The translations under genes and the position numbers were made by a program. From Pogonophryne albipinna (lineage: Eukaryota > Chordata > Actinopteri > Perciformes > Artedidraconidae), in assembly GCA_028583405.1 (NCBI GenBank), contig CM053258.1:4805738-4869737 (forward strand): 64,000 nucleotides of DNA, written 5' to 3'. This document shows, in pieces, positions 26,301-37,270 of the stretch. The notes below the pieces were generated by a model. The model did no database searches and was not told the origin of the DNA. It was given only the letters and a program-made list of their open reading frames with translations. Position 1 is the first letter of the stretch. Each line of letters opens with the position of its first letter.

Positions 26301-29300
26301 CCTGAAAATATGGAAAAAGGCAATTAGCTTCTACTATTCGAGTGTTGAAATTGAGTATTTCTGTGTGAAGGCTCTTACCAGGTTAGCCAGCACAAGCTTG
26401 GAGTACAAGACCTCCTTCATTTCATGCGACTGAACTTTGCTCGTCTTCCTGAAGAGGTTATTTCTCTCTTTTAGTTTTGCACCACACGATTTGAGCTGTG
26501 AATCCAAACAAACATAGTGAGGGTCAGGAACAAGATCATATGCTACACACAGCAAAGGACATCTGCTAAAATCGCCAAATATAAATCACACGCATCAATT
26601 TAAAAGGACGGGAATTAGGTTCCTTTTTACACTGCCTTTGTGCAAAATTAACAAATTTATTAACATAGACGTAATACACTGGTAGGGATGGGTATCGTTA
26701 AGGTTTTAACAGTACTGCTACTTGTATCGATACCGCTTATCGATCCGGTCTTTTAGCGGTACTCTTATCGGTTCTTTTGGAGAAAAAAAATAAGGTAAAC
26801 TAACTAAACAAATTGTGAACAAAATTAACATTGCTTTTTATTTAAATTAAATAATATTTCACATCAAAAGAAACAACAATGTTTTAACAAATCGTATTAA
26901 ATAATGTGATGACAGAATTGTAAACAGAATAGCTGAAACTTTAACAAAATAAATAACTCTGTTTCCTCTAATCATTAACCCATGTTTGTATAATTGAGTT
27001 AACTCGGTGTGTTGCTGCTAGCATACATAACACCTGACGTGGAAACGTTACTCGTGGACGGGGCAACAGAGCTCCTAGAAAGACAGTCCTCCGTCTGGAT
27101 GTGGAGCACTTTTGCTAAATGTTTAGACAAATTGCTCGTGTTACCACCCTTACATGCTAAACTCTTATTGCACTTTAGGCAACGAGCATTGTCCACATCG
27201 AGACGGCTAAAGTTTAACCACACCTTGGAGCGCGTTCTCTCCGCCATCTCCTCCGTGTGTGTGTTGCTGCATGTAGTAGCTGCGTGTGTGTAAACTGCCC
27301 CGCCCCCTCGCACACAGACGGGGAGAGAGATCTCTCGTCTGGATTGGAAAGATCGAAAATACTAAAAATAATCAGACGCATTTTGTAGTCTTTTTGCGTA
27401 TTAGAAACGGAGTTGGCGACACTAAAACTGCAATATAATGTTTGTGTAGCAATAATACATAGGACATATGTTTTAAATGTCTCCAGTACCGATAAAAAGA
27501 CCGATAACGTCGGAGCTTAACGGTACCACGGTCTTTAATAATTCAGCCCCGGGGCCCGTTTAATACCGGGGCTCGGTACCCATCCCTATACACTGGAGTT
27601 AGCATGTAATACCTCTTCCCCTGAAGCATTTCTCACTTCTTCCCACAAAGCTCGATTAACAATCTTCAGTGGTCTGTCCAAGTCCTGCATCCTCTCCTTC
27701 AACCTGGGGAGAAAACACAACAGGCTTTGGTTTGAGCTTCAGTCATAATTTAACTTCTTGAAACACTATCCGGATCACATACAGCATGTATAAAGAAATG
27801 TAAGAAGCCCCATATATACAGAACAACATACTTCATACGATGCCACTTACAATCGAATTCAATAAAAGATATGCTGCTTTTTAAAGGGCATTTAGGGGGC
27901 AAAGCCGACATGAATACTCTCTCAGGGAAGCTCAATGTGTCAAACTTCTACACATATTAATCTCAGTCGTAAATGTTTTATACAATCTTAAGCGTACACA
28001 CCCCTCCACCATCTCTTTGAGGTTCAGGACGTCTGTTTCATACACCGTCATTTTGGGACCGTTGATGTGTTTGTCCTTCAATAAATCCATCTGTGTGCAA
28101 TCTGTGTCCAACTGAAGCTGCAAACACAACACGATAGATGACGGCTCTATTTTTTGACGTTTGTTTATTAGGTTTTTTAATAAATTAAGATTTACTTACT
28201 CTGCGAGGGAGGATGCTCTCCCGATTATTATGAATGACAAAATGTATGTTGAAGACTTTAAAGAACTCCAACACTGTAACGGTGCCATCTTCAAATTTCT
28301 GTAAAAAACATTGTAGACCATAAACAATTGAGTAAAAACGAATATTTCAAATCCATCTAGTTTTAAAACACATCAACAACCTACCCTCTGTAAATCATTG
28401 GTGCAGTCTTCAAGCTGTGATTCAAACAGGCTTTGTTTGGAGGCTGAAAGAACGAAGAAGAAGAATTGTTATTGTGAAGAAACATAGTTGAAAAAGGGTT
28501 TTAATGACGTGAATCCAAAACAACTTACCGGTACTTGATTCAAAAGTAGCTTCACATCTCGTGCTGGCTGTGTGACTGCTGGTGGCGTAATCTGGGGTGT
28601 GTGCCGTCATGCTCGGAGCTGCAGTAATGTTGCCGTCACACTCCTCAACTTCAGACTGTAATCCCTGGCAACCAATAAAACTAATTAGGAATCTCTATGA
28701 CAAAAAACTACAATAAAATAGGCTATTAATTCTCAATAGTACTTAAGCAAAGAGAAGTAAATCACCATTACCATTACATTCAGCATAATACAATTCTATA
28801 ATCTAATAAACTATAATCCTATCAGGACAACAGTCATGTCATACTCAATCGACTGTAATGGAACCATCACTACCTACAGTTGTTACAAAATGAAAAGCCA
28901 AAATTATGTATTTTGACTCAATAGAAGGCCTTTAATGTGTCAAAACAGCAAAGGGGTTGCGATTCAAATTAATAAAAGGGCAAAATGAACAAAACCTGAA
29001 AAAAGTAGGGAATAAAAATGCCTTTATGTTTAAGAAGGAAGTTTGATATTCTATATAAATATGAATGATAAGGATTTAAGAGAATACCTCATCTCGCAAA
29101 ATGATCGTTTGTTCTAAGCAACACCTAATTTCTTTAATTCAATGAGAGTTGTATATGTTTTCAAAGTTGTATTTCATAATGAAGGCATGTAAGAACGTTT
29201 TCTTCACAAGTTCAAGCTAACAAAGGGTGAGTAATTGGCGATCATTTTGGGGGTGAAGCAATCCTTTAAGGCTTAGTAAAGATCCATCCATTACTTGAGA

Positions 29301-32300
29301 CTTGACAGTACTCTAATTGGACATACCTTTTCACCCTCAGTGGCTGCCTCATTGTATGTCTTCCATCTCTTCTCATCCTGTGGGTTATTTTCCTCCTCTG
29401 ACAAAGGTCTCTTTTTGCTATTTACGCTCAAGTCCTGTTGAAATAAGTTGTCCTGTAAAATCTCTTCCATGTATAAGTCCTGGGTAGCACTCTCTTTTTC
29501 TGTGGCTTTCGGAGGACTCATTATGTCCAGTGTTTCTGACAAATCTTCATAGCTTCCAAGCTCCTCATCGAAGATATCGCTCACACCATCGTCGAAGTTG
29601 CTCAGTTGATTAGTAACATTCACTGTCGTTGTATGTTCTCCCGCAGCAGACTCCTTTTTTTGATCATCAGGTTTGTTTCTTTGCGGGAGTTTTGCCTTAA
29701 AGCCTCCTACTGAGAGTCTGGACATCAGTTGTTTAGTCTTCAAGTTGTAAGGGGTAGTAGAGGGTTCTTCTTGCGTAAGACATTGAGCTTGTGGATTTTC
29801 TTCTGTATTTAGTAAACCTATTTCATGTGCAGGCTCTGTTACAGGTAGGAATGCTGTTTTGTCCATTGAGTTTTGGTCCATTTCGCTTTCCAGTCCAGTC
29901 ACAGGTGCTGTGCAGCTGTCCAAGGCGATAGTATCAGGAGCTGTGTTCATCATGTGGCTTAAACGCCTCACTTTTGACTGAATATCGGCTAAACTAATTC
30001 GTCTAGACTTCCGTGAAGGCGCAGCGTCAACAACGGCACCAGGATTACTCTCCATCTTCTGTGGTAAAGTACACGTTTGATTTCTTGGTTCAGGTTCCTT
30101 CCAGATGCACGTTTCTTTTGAGTCTAGAGCATCGGGAAAGTTTATGATTTCCAGACATCCTAGTGCTTCATTGATCTGGGGGCATTGAGGTGGCTCATCT
30201 GTACACGTTTGTCCCAGAATGCTACCCGTTTGAGCTTCACTCATATCAATGCTTACATCGTCCTGTGGATCTTCTGTCATTGTTTTGTTGACCTGCTTCT
30301 CTATTACAGCTGAAATGAACCCTGGAGCTTCATTATCAGTATCCACATTGGGCTTCTGTTTTCTAAGTGGGCCATTTGTGTTGACAGTTTCTTGAAGGCC
30401 TGCAGCAGCAGCCACTTCTCCGGTGTTCACGGCATTAGCACCACTTTTAATGGACAGGGTGTTTTTAAATCTGTTATCCAAAACGTGTGCAGATCGGTTT
30501 CTAAGCGGCCGCTGCGTTTTCTTTGCAGATAAAGGGAAATCCCTGTTTTCATTGGTGGATAATATGTTAGATTCTCTGTGTGGAAGATGTGGATCTGATT
30601 CTGAATTGCTGGCAATGTTTACAGCAAGGAACTGGGTCACATCCATAGCCGCATCAGTGGCATTGAACTTGACAGTTTTTTCTCCACAAGCAGGTAGACT
30701 TTCCACATTTTGGTAAGACTTTGGTTCAAAATCAGTGGAAATGTTTACAGTGCGACTTCTTGTCACATCTTTAGCTGCATCATTTGCACTGAACCCCATT
30801 GTTTTCTGCACACAAGCTGGTAAGAAGTCCACATTTGGTTGTGACTGTGGTTGTATATTGGTGTCAATTTTTGCCGTGTGACTTCTTGTCACATCCATAC
30901 AGGCATCATCAGCATTGAACCTCACAGTTTTCTCTCCACAGGCCGGAAGGAAGTCCACATTTGGTTGTGACTGTAGTTGTATATTGGTGTCAAGTTTTGC
31001 CGTGTGACTTCTTGTCACATCCATACAGGCATCGTCAGCATTGAACCTCACAGTTTTCTCTCCACAGGCCGGTAAAAAATCTAGATTTGGTTGTGGCTGC
31101 AGTTGTAAATCACTGACAATTTTAACCGTGTGACTTCTTGTCACATCCATACAGGCATCGTCAGTATTGAACCTGACAGTTTTCTCTCCACAGGCCGGAA
31201 GGAAGTCCACATTTGGTTGTGACTGTGGTTGTATATTGGTGTCAATTTTTGCCGTGTGACTTCTTGTCACATCCATACAGGCATCGTCAGCATTGAACCT
31301 GACAGTTTTCTCTCCACAGACCGGAAGGAAGTCCACATTTGGTTGTGACTGTGGTTGTATATTGGTGTCAATTTTTGCTGTGTGACTTCTTGTCACATCC
31401 ATACAGGCATCGTCAGCATTGAACCGGACAGTTTTCTCTCCACAGACCGGAAGGAAGTCCACATTTGGTTGTGACTGTGGTTGTATATTGGTGTCAATTT
31501 TTGCTGTGTGACTTCTTGTCACATCCATACAGGCATCGTCAGCATTGAACCTGACAGTTTTCTCTCCACAGACCGGAAGGAAGTCCACATTTGGTTGTAT
31601 ATTGGTGTCAATTTTTGCTGTGTGACTTCTTGTCACATCCATACAGGCATCGTCAGCATTGAACCGGACAGTTTTCTCTCCACAGACCGGAAGGAAGTCC
31701 ACATTTGGTTGTGACTGTGGTTGTATATTGGTGTCAATTTTTGCTGTGTGACTTCTTGTCACATCCATACAGGCATCGTCAGCATTGAACCTGACAGTTT
31801 TCTCTCCACAGACCGGAAGGAAGTCCACATTTGGTTGTATATTGGTGTCAATTTTTGCTGTGTGACTTCTTGTCACATCCATACAGGCATCGTCAGCATT
31901 GAACCTCACAGTTTTCTCTCCACAGGCCGGTAAAAAATCTAGATTTGGTCGTAGCTGCAGTTGTAAATCACTGACAATTTTAACCGTGTGACTTCTTGTC
32001 ACATCCATACAGGCATCGTCAGCATTGAACCTGACAGTTTTCTCTCCACAGGCCAGAAGGATGTCCATCTTTGGTTGTGACTGTAGTTGTATATTGGTGT
32101 CAATTTTTGCCGTGTGACTTCTTGTCACATCCATACAGGCATCGTCCGCATTAAACCTGACAGTTTTCTCTCCACAGGCCGGTAGATTTTCCACATATTT
32201 GTAGGGCTGTTGTGCGAAATTGGTGGCAAGGTTTACATTGAGGCTTCTTGTCACATCCATAGCTGCATCATCTGCATTAAACCTGACTGTTTTCTCTTCG

Positions 32301-35300
32301 TTATCAAATTTGACCTGTGTGTGGAGAAAACAACAATAACTGTAAGTGGTCAGTCATAGAAAACATCGACCTTCAAATTACATTAAAAAGTGCATTTACT
32401 GCGATTCTGCAAAACTTAAGGAATTAGTTTATTTCAGCTGAATCAAAATATAACCACATAAAGATAAAATACAGCTCTATAAAATGTAACTTAATAATTC
32501 ATACAAAGTTGCTGTATATAATTCATTTTGAATAAAGTTAATGCACATGAAATCTAAAAAAGTAATTGATTTTTAAGCTTACCGGATTTCTTTCGGTTTC
32601 CAAACCTAATATGTGGAGATAGAAAATAAAATAAAATGTAAGTTAGTAAACTCAAAGTCCCATTTTGATTCACATCACCATTCACATTACCACAATCAAA
32701 ATTGGTTAAAATTTTGATTAGCATTTTTATATCTCAAGTTCTTGTTTTGGTTTCTTTCTCACAAATGTAGGGGGAAAGGTTTGTAGTTTCCATACCTGTG
32801 CGGTCAGAAGGTCCTAGCACTTTGCTTTTCTTCGCTCCTGAAGTCATCTCTTGTTTCTTCACACTTTCACTGTTGGTGTACATATAATGTGAAGGAAACA
32901 TAAACTGGAAAGGCTCCTCTGATCCCGTGGGTCCTGTAATGTGGCCGGTCTGAGCTTCAGTCATATCCATGCTCCCGTCATTTTCAGCACAGATTGTACC
33001 TCCATTAAATGATTTTCCAAAGCTCCTAGATGTAATTTGTGACTGATTCTCTTTACCAACATTAATTTTACGCTCGGAGAGGGAGCTGTTTGCGCTGACA
33101 GTTTCCCTAGAGGATGCTGCAGAGGAAAGTACCATTCTAGCAATTGCTGGATTTTCACTGGGGGTGCCAACTTTAGAGACACTAGAAGGGAGGTTTTTTA
33201 ATCCAAGATCCACAGCATTTGCTGACGAGCCAGGCACACCAGTATTTTCCCGTTTTCTCTCGTCAATTTTTCCACAAGGGGGAGATCTCTCTATGTTTTG
33301 TTTTCGATGAGTCAATGAACCACTGGCAATGTTGACCGGGTGACTCGGAGTCATATTCATAAACTTGTCGCTTGCAGAGAACATTATGGTTTTATCTCTG
33401 CATTCATCTTTAGTACCAAGGGTGACCTGAAGAAGAAAAGACACAAACAAGAGTGAAAACAATGTTGTGAAAACTATACGATTATTATACAATCAATTAC
33501 TATAACACGTTTCATTTCATTTCTGTTTGGCATGAAAGATTACTTTCAGACTTAAAGATAGGAAATTCACTGTAACAGCACAGTAAAAATAATAATGAAC
33601 TCACCCTGTGTCTCTGAGCCTGCATAGAACGATTCCTCCCGGATATCATATCTAAATTTGAAATAAAATAAGATGCCGTTTAGACTATATTATATTCAAT
33701 TATAAGTAGTGAGATAACACCAGCATAATGAAGACAAACAATGCAAGAAATACATTAGTGTTGAAACATTAAGTTGAATAATCATTTAGTTATTTTGTTG
33801 ATATGAAATGCAATACCTTTAGGGTTGAATGATGCCGGTGTTTTGCTGATTGGCTGCTGTTTGGTCTTCCCTGCTGTCTGTGGCGTTCTGTTCTCGTGTT
33901 GGGAGTACATTTCTTGCGTGGGAAAAAGACACTGAAAGGCATCATCATCATCATCATCAGTAGATCGCAGGATGCGGCCTGTTTGAGCTTCAGTCATATC
34001 CATGCTTAAATCATCTTGGGGAGAGATTGCACTGCCATAAGAAAAGTCACCAATCTTTCTGGATGTATTTAGAGACTTATTTTTCACAGCTGAAGTTGGA
34101 ACCCGATTTTCTTCATCCACACAAAATGTTTTCATCTGGGCCATGGAGATGTTTCCTTTTTCGGAGGATGTACCAGCAGCGGGTGTGGTTCTGGTGGTCA
34201 AAGGGTTAACGCTGGGGCCCGATATTTTAGAGAAGCAGAAGTTTTCATATCCAGGATGCAACAAAGGCATTGCTGAAGATATGTTGCTCTTCTCTACAGT
34301 TGAATTCAAGTTCATGCTTGTGGGTAGTAAAGCAGAAACACTTGGGGTCATATCCCTAGATGCATCACGTGCACCGAACATGAAGGTTTTCTCTCCTCTA
34401 GCGGGTAAAACATCATGGTTTTGGTGGGGAATACTTTCGAGTAATTCTGCATTACTGGCGATGTTTATAGTATGACTCTGGGTCATGTCCATGAATGCAT
34501 TATCCGAGAATATCATCGTTTTCTCCAGCAAGTCCATCTCAAAGTTGACCTGGTGAAGATAAGTAGCTTTAGCTCAATGAATGTTTGTTAAAAATATCAA
34601 GTTTCTCATGAAATCCCGATTACCATTATAATATATATAATTACATTACATGTTACTTGTTAGACGCTTTTATCCGAAGCGACTTACATACTCAATACTG
34701 TGGGCAATCCCCACAGGAGCAATTTGGGGTGAAGTGTCTCAGGGACACAACGACATGCTGACTGCAGTGGGGTTTTAACCTGTGCTCCCCTGATCCCAAC
34801 ACCAACGCACTAGTCCACTGCGTCACACGCCTACCACATATAATCATTACAAAGGAATTTAACCACTCCCAGCAAAGTGTCTTCAGGCTCACCTCATCCC
34901 TTTGCTGAAAAGCATGCAGAGGGGCCTTCAATAGGGTTTCCATCCCTAAAATTGAAGAGTTGAAATGTAGTAATAGTCATTTTACTCTACAACAGATAAT
35001 GTGAGCATTTGGTAATATTTTTTTGAAGTTTAAAAGTTAATATTCTCACCCCAAATGTGTTGTTTGCCATCTTCAGTGCTTGCCAACTGGACCCTTATGA
35101 AAGAGAACACACTTGTGTTGGTTATACAATACATTTGGTTTGGTGTGACTGTAGGTCAAACATTAGCATCTAAAATCAATGTTTTGTGATAGTAACAAGT
35201 AGGGCTGCTCGATTATGGCAAAAATCATAATCTCGATTATTTGGGTCAATAATTGATATCACGATTATTAAAAACGATTATCCATTTACTTTGAAAACAT

Positions 35301-36487
35301 CAATTTATTGGAGAAAAAAAAATGTGAACAGTACGTTTTTAACAGTTGATTACCCTGAACTTTAAGTATAATTCAACTGAAAACCAATAATAAAAAAAGT
35401 AATAATAAAAAAAAAAAGTAATAATAAAAAATTATCGTTTTATTTCGATTACGTTGTTTTCGTAATCGTTGCAAGCCATAATCGTAAATGCGATTAAAAT
35501 ACGATTAATTGAGCAGCCCTAGTAACAAGATGAACCACAGAATAGGTAGTGCTTCAAACGATCAAGGCAACTTACCTATTTTGTGTGGCTGCTGCTGCTG
35601 TGGAGTAACACAAGACAAAGATGAAATGGGTGTTAAAAAAAGAATAATTTTAAATTCACATACTTATACACACTACACTTTATACTTACATGTTGGTATT
35701 AACTCTTGTAAAGGACTTCGAACAGGAGAGTCTTTTTTTCCATCGCTGTAAAAAAATATATTGATTAGGAGAACATTCCCGTGTCTGTCGAAAATCAAGA
35801 CTACCTTCATTTTTGTAACTCACCTTGAAAACAGGAGAACACCATTGGCAGGGGCAAAACTGACTCTTCTCGAAAGCCTCTTTTCCACTGGTTTGGGACA
35901 CTCCACCTTAGTGAAAATATATATAACGTAAAGATAAGGCCATAAACAATGTAAATAACACTAAACTGAATCCTTGATGGGTTCAGAATTTATATTTCAT
36001 AAATATATAATGGTTTAAAAATACATTTAATTACAATACAAACTCCCAACACTCAGGTAACATTTTTAATCAAGTAATCCAGTTACCACAATTTCTTGTT
36101 GCTGTGGGTCAGAATATCTCATCGATCTTCGTGGTGCTTTTAAAATCTAAAAAGGAGATATTGCAAATGTCATGGTTAAACTTTAGGCTAATGGTTTTCT
36201 CACATAAGAAGTCAAATTATGTATAGTCTGTCAATACAAATATTTTGTAGCACTGACCGAAGAAATGCGGCGCTTGGAGAATCCACTGCCTTCCCTGAAA
36301 CACAATACATGAAACACAGCCTCAGCCCTGGTGTATATAATGATATACAATGTAAATACATCAAATGACCAGTTAATCGTTAATGCAAGATAATTAGGTT
36401 GTCTGTGGGCGGTTGCTTTGAGGTTTGGACAGAAAATACTACGACTGCTTTTACTCACTCATTTCTGTCAGGATCCAGAGGCTCCAT
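20383..36487 (-). CDS. knl1: knl1 (CASC5/Spc105), kinetochore scaffold 1, complete coding region in 29 exons
   Basis: KNL1 is the KMN-network scaffold at the outer kinetochore. It docks PP1, and its MPS1-phosphorylated MELT repeats recruit BUB3-BUB1 for the spindle checkpoint. ATG is at 36487 and TGA at 20383-20385. The 29 coding exons total 6339 bases, exactly divisible by three (2112 residues; human KNL1 is about 2,300). In order: SSILK (residues 21-25) and RVSF (56-59) PP1 motifs; a triplicated long/short exon cassette with about 20 MELT-like motifs (129-1602); coiled coil (~1770-1907); C-terminal RWD domains (~1907-2112). Each module is listed separately with exon coordinates. A non-coding first exon ends at 37271 (donor AAG|GTATGC). 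Head-to-head with knstrn. Introns carry several hAT/MITE insertions. Identification is firm; a few small-exon boundaries are by eye. Confidence 0.95.
21767..23123. mobile_element. Second CAGGNT...ACACCCTG MITE, split by a nested hAT element
   Basis: Starts CAGTATGCAGGAATCCTGAAG and ends AGACCCCGCGGACACCCTG, the same family as 19234-19718. It lies in a knl1 intron (between 21602 and 24893). A 1020-bp hAT element sits inside it. Confidence 0.75.
21810..22829. mobile_element. hAT element, 8-bp target duplication (7/8)
   Basis: Ends CAGGGGTGGGGAACCT and AGGTTCCCCACCCCTG are perfect inverted repeats. They are flanked by TTTTAAGG (21802-21809) and TTTTAAGA (22830-22837). The interior includes an open stretch at 22448-22630 starting MISMTDEQIATG that I do not recognise as transposase. 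Nested in the MITE 21767-23123. Confidence 0.85.
23182..24698. mobile_element. hAT element with remnant of the transposase dimerisation domain
   Basis: Ends TAGGGATGTAACGATA and TATCGTTACATCCCTA; perfect 8-bp duplication CTAATCAG at 23174-23181 and 24699-24706. Near 24150-24290 the plus strand reads VPATSVPSERVFSRAGDIVN, the hallmark of the hAT C-terminal dimerisation region, so this is a decayed autonomous copy. The interior also holds a tract like the common TTTATTTAACCAG repeat (23325-23390) and a ~300-bp module shared with 43673-44018. It lies in the same knl1 intron as 21767-23123. Confidence 0.9.
25599..26206. mobile_element. MITE with long inverted arms, next to a knl1 splice donor
   Basis: Ends TAGAGAGGCGAAGTCCC and GGGACTTCGCCTCTCTA. 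The inverted arms extend about 160 bases (e.g. GAATTGTGCCACGAATTACA and its inverse). There is no ORF of note. The right end stops seven bases short of knl1 exon 21 (donor at 26214/26213), so the intron's first seven bases (GTAAGGA) are followed directly by the element. Confidence 0.85.
26683..27588 (-). mobile_element. hAT element with a BED zinc-finger transposase fragment
   Basis: Ends TAGGGATGGGTATCG and GGTACCCATCCCTA; perfect 8-bp duplication TACACTGG at 26675-26682 and 27589-27596. On the minus strand, 27313-26999 encodes a BED-type finger: R-S-K-V-W-L-N-F, then C-L-K-C-N-K-S-L, then N-T-S-N-L-S-K-H-L. This is the DNA-binding N-terminus of a hAT transposase; the catalytic part is missing. 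Lies in the knl1 intron between exons 19 and 20. Confidence 0.9.
28665..29326 (-). other. knl1 intron 14, nothing else seen
   Basis: A/T-rich intron of about 660 bases with no repeat boundaries, splice-bounded cryptic exon or RNA gene that I can recognise. Confidence 0.5.
29327..32314 (-). other. knl1: knl1 exon 14: giant MELT-repeat exon
   Basis: A 2988-bp phase 0-0 exon (996 codons, residues 607-1602) with acceptor CACACAG|GTCAAA and donor GAAAAG|GTATGT. The first in-frame Met (32260) is internal; the exon really starts 18 codons earlier. It opens with 14 consecutive repeats of the form E-K-T-V-R-F-N-A-D-D-A-C-M-D-V-T-R-S-H-T. TVRF fits the T-omega element, MDVT the MELT core with its target Thr, and SHT the second phospho-motif of vertebrate KNL1. 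A further MELT-like SIDMSEAQTG lies near 30230. The rest is acidic and low in structure, including R-R-I-S-L-A-D-I and a DLSETLDIM stretch near the end. Confidence 0.93.
30815..32176 (-). repeat. Homogenised MELT minisatellite array inside knl1 exon 14
   Basis: Eleven units, from Cys-Gly-Glu-Lys to the next, read in order as 42, 42, 38, 42, 38, 42, 42, 42, 42, 42 and 42 codons (126- or 114-bp units). The two 38-codon units lack a Q-S-Q-P-type tetrapeptide. Each pairs with a following 126-bp unit, giving a 240-bp higher-order period repeated about twice (roughly 31390-31870). Units 5, 7 and 8 of the exon are identical as protein. Older, diverged units flank the array: unit 1 above, units 13-14 at 30814 and below. 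The array also gives an open antisense frame, which is a shadow. Confidence 0.93.
32583..34549 (-). other. knl1: knl1 exons 10-13: first two MELT cassettes
   Basis: Exon 10 (33817-34549) and exon 12 (32796-33426) are long. Exon 11 (33605-33651) and exon 13 (32583-32605) are short linkers. Both long exons begin phase 0 with a Val codon, carry a T-x-x-F / MELT / SHT-like block (KTMIF..MDMTQSHT; KTIMF..MNMTPSHP) and end with S-M-D-M-T-E-A-Q-T-G followed by F-Q-x-x-F-P. Both end phase 1, and the linkers restore phase 0. Exon 14 repeats the same plan, so the cassette was duplicated. Exon 10 also has a degenerate block (RDMTPS). Confidence 0.88.
34640..34838 (-). repeat. SINE with a tRNA-like head and LINE-type tail
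   Basis: On the minus strand a tRNA-like head (weak A box GACGCAGTGGACTAGTGCG; B-box-like GGTTAAAACCCC) leads to GTCGTTGTGTCCCTG and GTAAGTCGCTTCGGATAAAA, the tail shared with many fish SINEs, ending in a TGTAATGTAA repeat. It is the same family as 46012-46205. It sits in knl1 intron 9. Confidence 0.75.
34893..36487 (-). other. knl1: knl1 exons 2-9: N-terminal PP1-docking module
   Basis: Coding exons: 36459-36487, 36258-36294, 36087-36146, 35824-35906, 35690-35745, 35576-35597, 35050-35093, 34893-34945. Together they give residues 1-128. Visible motifs: RRISSILKAPRRS (SILK-type PP1 motif after a basic patch), KRLSRRVSFAP (RVSF PP1 motif, in a context Aurora B can phosphorylate in the family), SPVRSPLQEL (matching SPLQDL of vertebrate KNL1) and GMETLLKAPLHA just before the repeats. 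Several exons are tiny (22-60 bp) and join in frame. Intron 7 contains the hAT-like element 35200-35521 and intron 9 a SINE. Confidence 0.9.
35200..35521. mobile_element. Non-autonomous hAT element, perfect 8-bp target duplication
   Basis: Ends TAGGGCTGCTCGATTA and TTAATTGAGCAGCCCTA. Flanked by GTAACAAG at 35192-35199 and 35522-35529. The 322-bp interior is A/T-rich with no transposase. It lies in knl1 intron 7 and is related in its end sequence to 2483-3069. Confidence 0.9.
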
Positions 36488-36721
36488 TTTCAACTGGGAA
36501 GAGATGAAGACAGAGCTTGATACAGGAAACACAGCTTCTGCAGTGTATGATCACATTTAAGTTGATAAGACATGGCATTATCTGTGAGCCTGACTTTATT
36601 TTTAGCTAGAGCATTACAATTAACAACCCCAAAAATATCATATTATAAGTGAGTCGTTAGCTGTATAAGGATTTAGCCTTTATAATCTAACTTGACATGT
36701 GATATTAAATTGCACCTATAA

Positions 36722-37045
36722 ACAAGTAGATTTACTCAAGTACTGCAATTAAGTACAATTCTGAAGGACTTTACTTGTGTATTGAAATAGTATTATTTCG
36801 CCTTTACCAGCTTTGGTAGTACAGAAACACATCAATAGTTATAATCAAAACATATGATACATATTATTCTGAAATGGACAAATCTGGATAATGAGTACTT
36901 TTGGTATATTTTGATGCTAATACTTTCTACTCTTTCTTGAGAAACATTTTGAATGCAGGACTTGTAATTGTAACAGAGTATTCCTACATTCTGGTACTTG
37001 TAGTTTTTAAAGTACAAGATCTGAATACTTCTTCCACCTCTATGG
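36722..37045. repeat. Fragment of an AAGTAC-rich hAT-like repeat family
   Basis: Contains TTTACTCAAGTACTG ... GAATGCAGGACTTGTA ... ACTTCTTCCACCTCT, matching the copies at 53090-53614, 60259-61217 and 62889-63403. Boundaries are not sharp. It lies in knl1 intron 1. Confidence 0.65.
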
Positions 37046-37270
37046 ATTCCTCCCTTGTCAACAAAACATATTATCCTAAGGCTAATAAGTTCGCATTTTT
37101 CTGCATTTAATACACAAGACAAATTGATGATTGAACACCTCGCTAGCAAAGATAACACATTGATTTTAGTGTAACGTTAAAGCTACTACGGTATTTAACG
37201 CTACCGTCTGTTTGTCTGCCAATATGACGAAAACCACATGAACAACAAAACAATACACGAACATGCATAC

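Larger units (their letters stand above)
20383..28664 (-). other. knl1: knl1 exons 15-30: C-terminal coiled coil and RWD kinetochore-anchoring module
   Basis: Coding exons: 28529-28664, 28385-28443, 28200-28298, 28002-28117, 27613-27703, 26379-26495, 26214-26301, 25434-25496, 25308-25347, 25110-25214, 24894-24994, 21539-21601, 21256-21365, 20952-21073, 20648-20773, 20383-20479. All phases join. Exon 17 encodes VLEFFKVFNIHFVIHNNR, matching the conserved F-x-D-F-L/V-H segment before the coiled coil. Exons 20-24 are Lys/Glu-rich heptad-like coiled coil. Exon 25 (LLNEWKFAERSDN...) and exons 27-30 match the KNL1 RWD region (e.g. LVHKLLSQYV, CRLLGEELRLLNMWGG), which in the family binds the MIS12 complex. 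The tail ends IHETLLC-stop. Confidence 0.92.

Noticed and set aside
31481..31933. Repeated plus-strand frames (MYIGVNFCC...).
   Set aside because: Antisense shadow of the knl1 MELT array; the periodicity comes from the repeat.
29291..32260. A stand-alone 989-codon intronless gene.
   Set aside because: It is the internal part of knl1 exon 14. A good acceptor lies 54 bases upstream of its first Met and a donor lies before its stop codon.
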